The translations under genes were made by a program, and so were the position numbers. The notes below the pieces were generated by a model. It had not been told where the DNA came from. It saw only the letters and a program-made list of their open reading frames with translations, and ran no database searches. From NCBI RefSeq assembly GCF_048773025.1, contig NC_133544.1, positions 63,353,501 through 63,417,500 of the forward strand: a stretch of DNA of 64,000 bases, read 5' to 3'. This DNA comes from Camelus bactrianus. Taxonomy: Eukaryota; Chordata; Mammalia; Artiodactyla; Camelidae. This document shows, piece after piece, positions 62,201 to 64,000 of this stretch; positions within the stretch are counted from its first letter, which is position 1; each line of letters begins with the position of its first letter.

Positions 62201-63296
62201 AAAAAACTTAAATTAGATGTCATTTCCCTGCTTACAGACAATCAGTTGCTTCGCATTGTACCTAGAACAGTATCTCCCTCTCATGACCTGTGAGGTCCTG
62301 TGATCTGGCCCTTGCCTACTTCCACCATCTCATCCCCTCCTGCCCTGCTCCCTTCTCACTGTGCCCCTGGCTCAGGCCTCCTTAGGGTCCCTTCTTGGCT
62401 CTTCGCATGGCTGGGACTTCTTAGCTTTGAGATCTCAGCCCTTCTCTGGCATGTGTCCCTAAGGTGGCTGTTTCCTAAACTCCAAGTTAAAGCACATATT
62501 CCAATCTGGAGTTCTCTAGATTTCCAATTGCTAATGGGTGGTCCTCCCAGTAAAAATGGAGCTTGCTCGGGGCAGACCCCTCATCTGGTGTGTTTGCTCC
62601 TCCACTCCAGCACCTGGCATGTTGCACATGAACAGTGATTGCTGAATGAATGAGTGAGTGAGGTCAGGAGCTGGGAGAGACCTTTGGTAGAGAGAGAAAT
62701 AAAGGGAGGGATCTTGGAGAAGTGCATCACAGGAGGAGCAGTGAGGGGCTGAGCAGAGGCAGGGAGGTGGGGACTCAGAGCAGGTGAGCCTCAGGGCCAG
62801 TGCCCTCTCCCGCTGCCTCTCCCCGTCTGCTGTTTGCCCAGGACATTCTGTGGTCTGCCAGGGTGGGACTCACTGGTGGTCAGTAATGAGAGTGTTGGGG
62901 GTTTTGCTGACAATTGATGAGGCTGAGACCACCAATCAGAGCAGCTTCTGGATACCAGGGACCTGAGCCCTGGGCACAACCAGGTCACTCAAAGGGAGGA
63001 GACTCAGCTTAGACAGGCACCGGGGCTGCACTCACCTTCACTGGCATAGAAGGTCTCACTGAAGGCGTCTTGGCATCCAAAACTAGTGCTGTTGCTCCAA
63101 GAGAGGACTCCGTTGCTCTTAGAACCTATGGCCCCCATGTCTAGCACAGTGCTAGTTGAGTTGAACACCTTGAGGTCCGTGGCTGGTGACTGTGTCATGT
63201 TGATTTGAGAACCAAAATCGGTGTACAGGCAGACGGTGGTGTCACTGGATTTGGAGTCTCTCAGCTGGTACACGGCGGGGTCGGGGTCCTGGATAA
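59205..63296 (-). CDS. TRAC: TRAC, T-cell receptor alpha constant region, whole gene
   Basis: Four exons on the minus strand: EX1 63036-63296, EX2 61534-61578, EX3 60414-60521, EX4 (3'UTR) 59210-59752. Together they encode 136 residues that join to a TRAJ segment through a split codon. The Ig-like domain starts [18 protein letters not shown] and has the disulfide Cys22-Cys74 and three N-glycosylation sites (Asn32, Asn45, Asn68). Exon 2 carries the interchain Cys90. The connecting peptide motif FETD...NFQNL (99-110) is kept. The transmembrane helix has the charged Arg116 and Lys121 that pair with CD3-delta/epsilon and zeta chains. All junctions are GT-AG; exon 2 is 45 nt as in human. The protein acts as the membrane anchor of the alpha chain of the T-cell antigen receptor. 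Expression needs E-alpha at 55260-55470. No lesions are seen. J segments lie beyond the right edge. Confidence 0.98.
59210..59752 (-). other. TRAC: TRAC exon 4 (3'UTR)
   Basis: Acceptor CATCTCAG at 59753-59760. The UTR is recognisably that of TRAC: TGTGCTCCCTCGCCCCTTCC near the start, a GCCACCCACTCTGTTCCCTCG middle, and AATAGTGTTCATAAAGAAATACC and GGGGGAAATTATCTCATTATC near the end. Confidence 0.92.
59225..59230 (-). terminator. TRAC: TRAC poly(A) signal ATTAAA
   Basis: The TRAC strand reads CTTCATTAAAAG, the position and variant hexamer I recall from the human gene. Cleavage would fall within about 20 nt, inside the adjoining L1 fragment. Confidence 0.8.
60060..60190 (+). mobile_element. 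MIR SINE fragment in TRAC intron 3
   Basis: GAGTCCGGTTCTGAGTTTCTG, ATTCATTAGCTGTGTGGCCC and CTCAGTTTCTTCATTTCCCA AATGAGGAATAAT are MIR core and 3' phrases. Confidence 0.7.
60414..60521 (-). CDS. TRAC: TRAC exon 3 (transmembrane and tail)
   Basis: Encodes the split Asp then [34 protein letters not shown] and TGA (60415-60417). The stop is followed by a single G before the donor GTGAGC, so the last junction lies 1 nt past the stop. This arrangement is normal for TRAC and avoids nonsense-mediated decay. Confidence 0.98.
60950..61083 (-). mobile_element. Camelid tRNA-derived SINE (vic-1 type), antisense, in TRAC intron 2
   Basis: The tRNA-like head (TATAGCTCAGTGATAGAGTG and GGTTCAATCCCCAGTACC) and AAAT-type tail lie on the minus strand, ending in a T-run on +. 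It is flanked by CTGCTCTTT at 60941-60949 and 61084-61092. Confidence 0.93.
61534..61578 (-). CDS. TRAC: TRAC exon 2 (hinge with interchain Cys)
   Basis: 45 nt encoding [14 protein letters not shown] between two split codons (Glu and Asp). Cys90 forms the disulfide with the beta-chain constant region. Acceptor TTTTAG, donor GTACGA. Confidence 0.98.
62010..62665 (+). mobile_element. L2 LINE fragment in TRAC intron 1
   Basis: CTCAGCAGTCAGAGTGCTTTTT, GACCTGTGAGGTCCTGTGATC TGGCCC, CCCCTGGCTCAGGCCTCC and CACCTGGCATGTTGCACATG...TGAATGAATGAG; an extended L2 3' end in sense. Confidence 0.85.
63036..63296 (-). CDS. TRAC: TRAC exon 1 (Ig constant domain)
   Basis: 261 nt encoding 86 full codons, from the split first codon (TT of the exon joins one base of the J segment) to YASE. 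It holds Cys22 and Cys74 of the Ig fold, Trp66 and three NxS/T sites. Acceptor CCCACAG just above 63296, donor GTGAGT. Confidence 0.98.
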
Positions 63297-64000
63297 CTGT
63301 GGGCCAAAAGGACCTGGGTTAGGAATGCTCATTTCCCTCCTTTCCTCAACCCAGGCCCGAGTCCAGATGCCAGTGATGGGCAAGAGCGGGGCTCTGCGGG
63401 GCTGGCAAGTCACAATCTCAGGCCTTAGATGGGAAAGAACATACTAGGACATTCCAGCTGCTCTCAGTGGATGGGACTCAGGGACAGGCACAAGCCACGA
63501 GTCCTGGCCGAGGCCAGGGTCTCAGTGAACGCTCCCTGCCAGGTCCTGCCTGCCTTTCAAGGACACCAGAAATGCAGGGCTACTTAATGATAATCCCTGT
63601 TCTTCTACTTAATAGGAACTTCTTCAAAAGCTCAGCCAGCCTCGTAAGCAACAACACAGCTCTGGCAGGAAAAAGCAAGCAGAGGAAGGAGGCCCAGCAA
63701 AACAAACCACACATCTCAGAATCCGGGGTGGTCTCCCTCACTTAGGCTGGGCATTGGCAGGAACTGGAGATTTATGATAGGCTGGGCTTCAGTTAGATCG
63801 ATAGCATCCCCAGGAGATTTCCCTCAAGGATAAAAGTTTTAGACTCTCAATCAGAACACCTGCGTCCCAGCCCAGGCTCCACCATTTACTAGACACAGGC
63901 CTTGAGCAACTCACAGCAGCACCTTAAGCCCCAGGAATTTCATCTGTAAAATGAGGATGTTGCCTCATCCAATTTCCTAACCAGACTATTCCGAGAAACC
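63297..64000. other. TRAJ-TRAC intron (left part)
   Basis: I find no TRAJ segment (no FGxG motif with a heptamer-nonamer signal on the minus strand). A MIR fragment lies at about 63835-63980. TRAJ segments are expected further right. Confidence 0.6.
63835..63980 (+). mobile_element. MIR SINE fragment
   Basis: CAGCCCAGGCTCCACCATTTAC TAGACACAGGCC and ATTTCATCTGTAAAATGAGGATG are classic MIR phrases. Confidence 0.8.

Noticed and set aside
63297-64000. Search for TRAJ segments
   Set aside because: No FGxG core with a heptamer-nonamer signal was found on the minus strand; they should lie to the right of the window.

Overview
The window is mammalian nuclear DNA, and almost certainly from a camelid (camel, alpaca or llama). 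The base for this is eight units of a tRNA-Ala-like SINE of the camelid vic-1 type, most with target-site duplications, together with cetartiodactyl-type L1 3' ends. Genes are intron-rich, and most of the remaining sequence is old repeats (L2, MIR, MER5-type hAT, ERV LTRs). There is nothing bacterial or viral that is intact.

The gene order is the conserved block next to the T-cell receptor alpha/delta locus (human 14q11.2), shown here in reverse. From left to right: the tail of a broken olfactory receptor gene, OR6J1 (+, 2-887); ABHD4 (-, complete, 7 coding exons, 342 aa, stop at 13665, start codon at 24501); DAD1 (+, complete, 2 coding exons plus a noncoding third exon, 113 aa, 33674-48335); and TRAC, the T-cell receptor alpha constant gene (-, complete, 3 coding exons plus a 3'UTR exon, 136 aa, about 59210-63296). 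All splice junctions in the three genes are GT-AG, and phases and total lengths agree with the mammalian families.

Between the convergent 3' ends of DAD1 and TRAC lies about 11 kb corresponding to the TCR-alpha/Dad1 locus control region. Its key element can be read directly: the TCR alpha enhancer (E-alpha) at about 55260-55460. It carries, in the TRAC direction, a CRE-like site, a TCF/LEF site, adjacent RUNX and ETS sites, a GATA site, two E-boxes, a MYB site and another ETS site. The CRE is a variant (TGATGTCA on +) rather than the palindrome I recall from human and mouse. Strong CTCF-type motifs lie about 0.7 kb DAD1-proximal of the enhancer (54569-54581) and in DAD1 intron 2 (43679-43691).

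ABHD4 and DAD1 are divergent (about 9 kb apart) and both have CpG-rich promoters without a clear TATA box; DAD1 has two near-perfect NRF1 sites. These are housekeeping genes (N-acyl phospholipid hydrolysis and N-glycosylation) lying beside a T-cell-specific enhancer. The ABHD4-DAD1 interval is packed with fossil LTRs. Two solo LTRs of one young class I ERV family, about 95% identical and each with a 4-bp target duplication, sit on either side of ABHD4. I found no unknown multi-gene system. The points most worth a second look are the variant E-alpha CRE, a TCF/LEF inverted repeat beside the enhancer, an L1 fragment sitting on the TRAC poly(A) site, an antisense L1 abutting the DAD1 exon 2 acceptor, and a dimeric SINE insertion.
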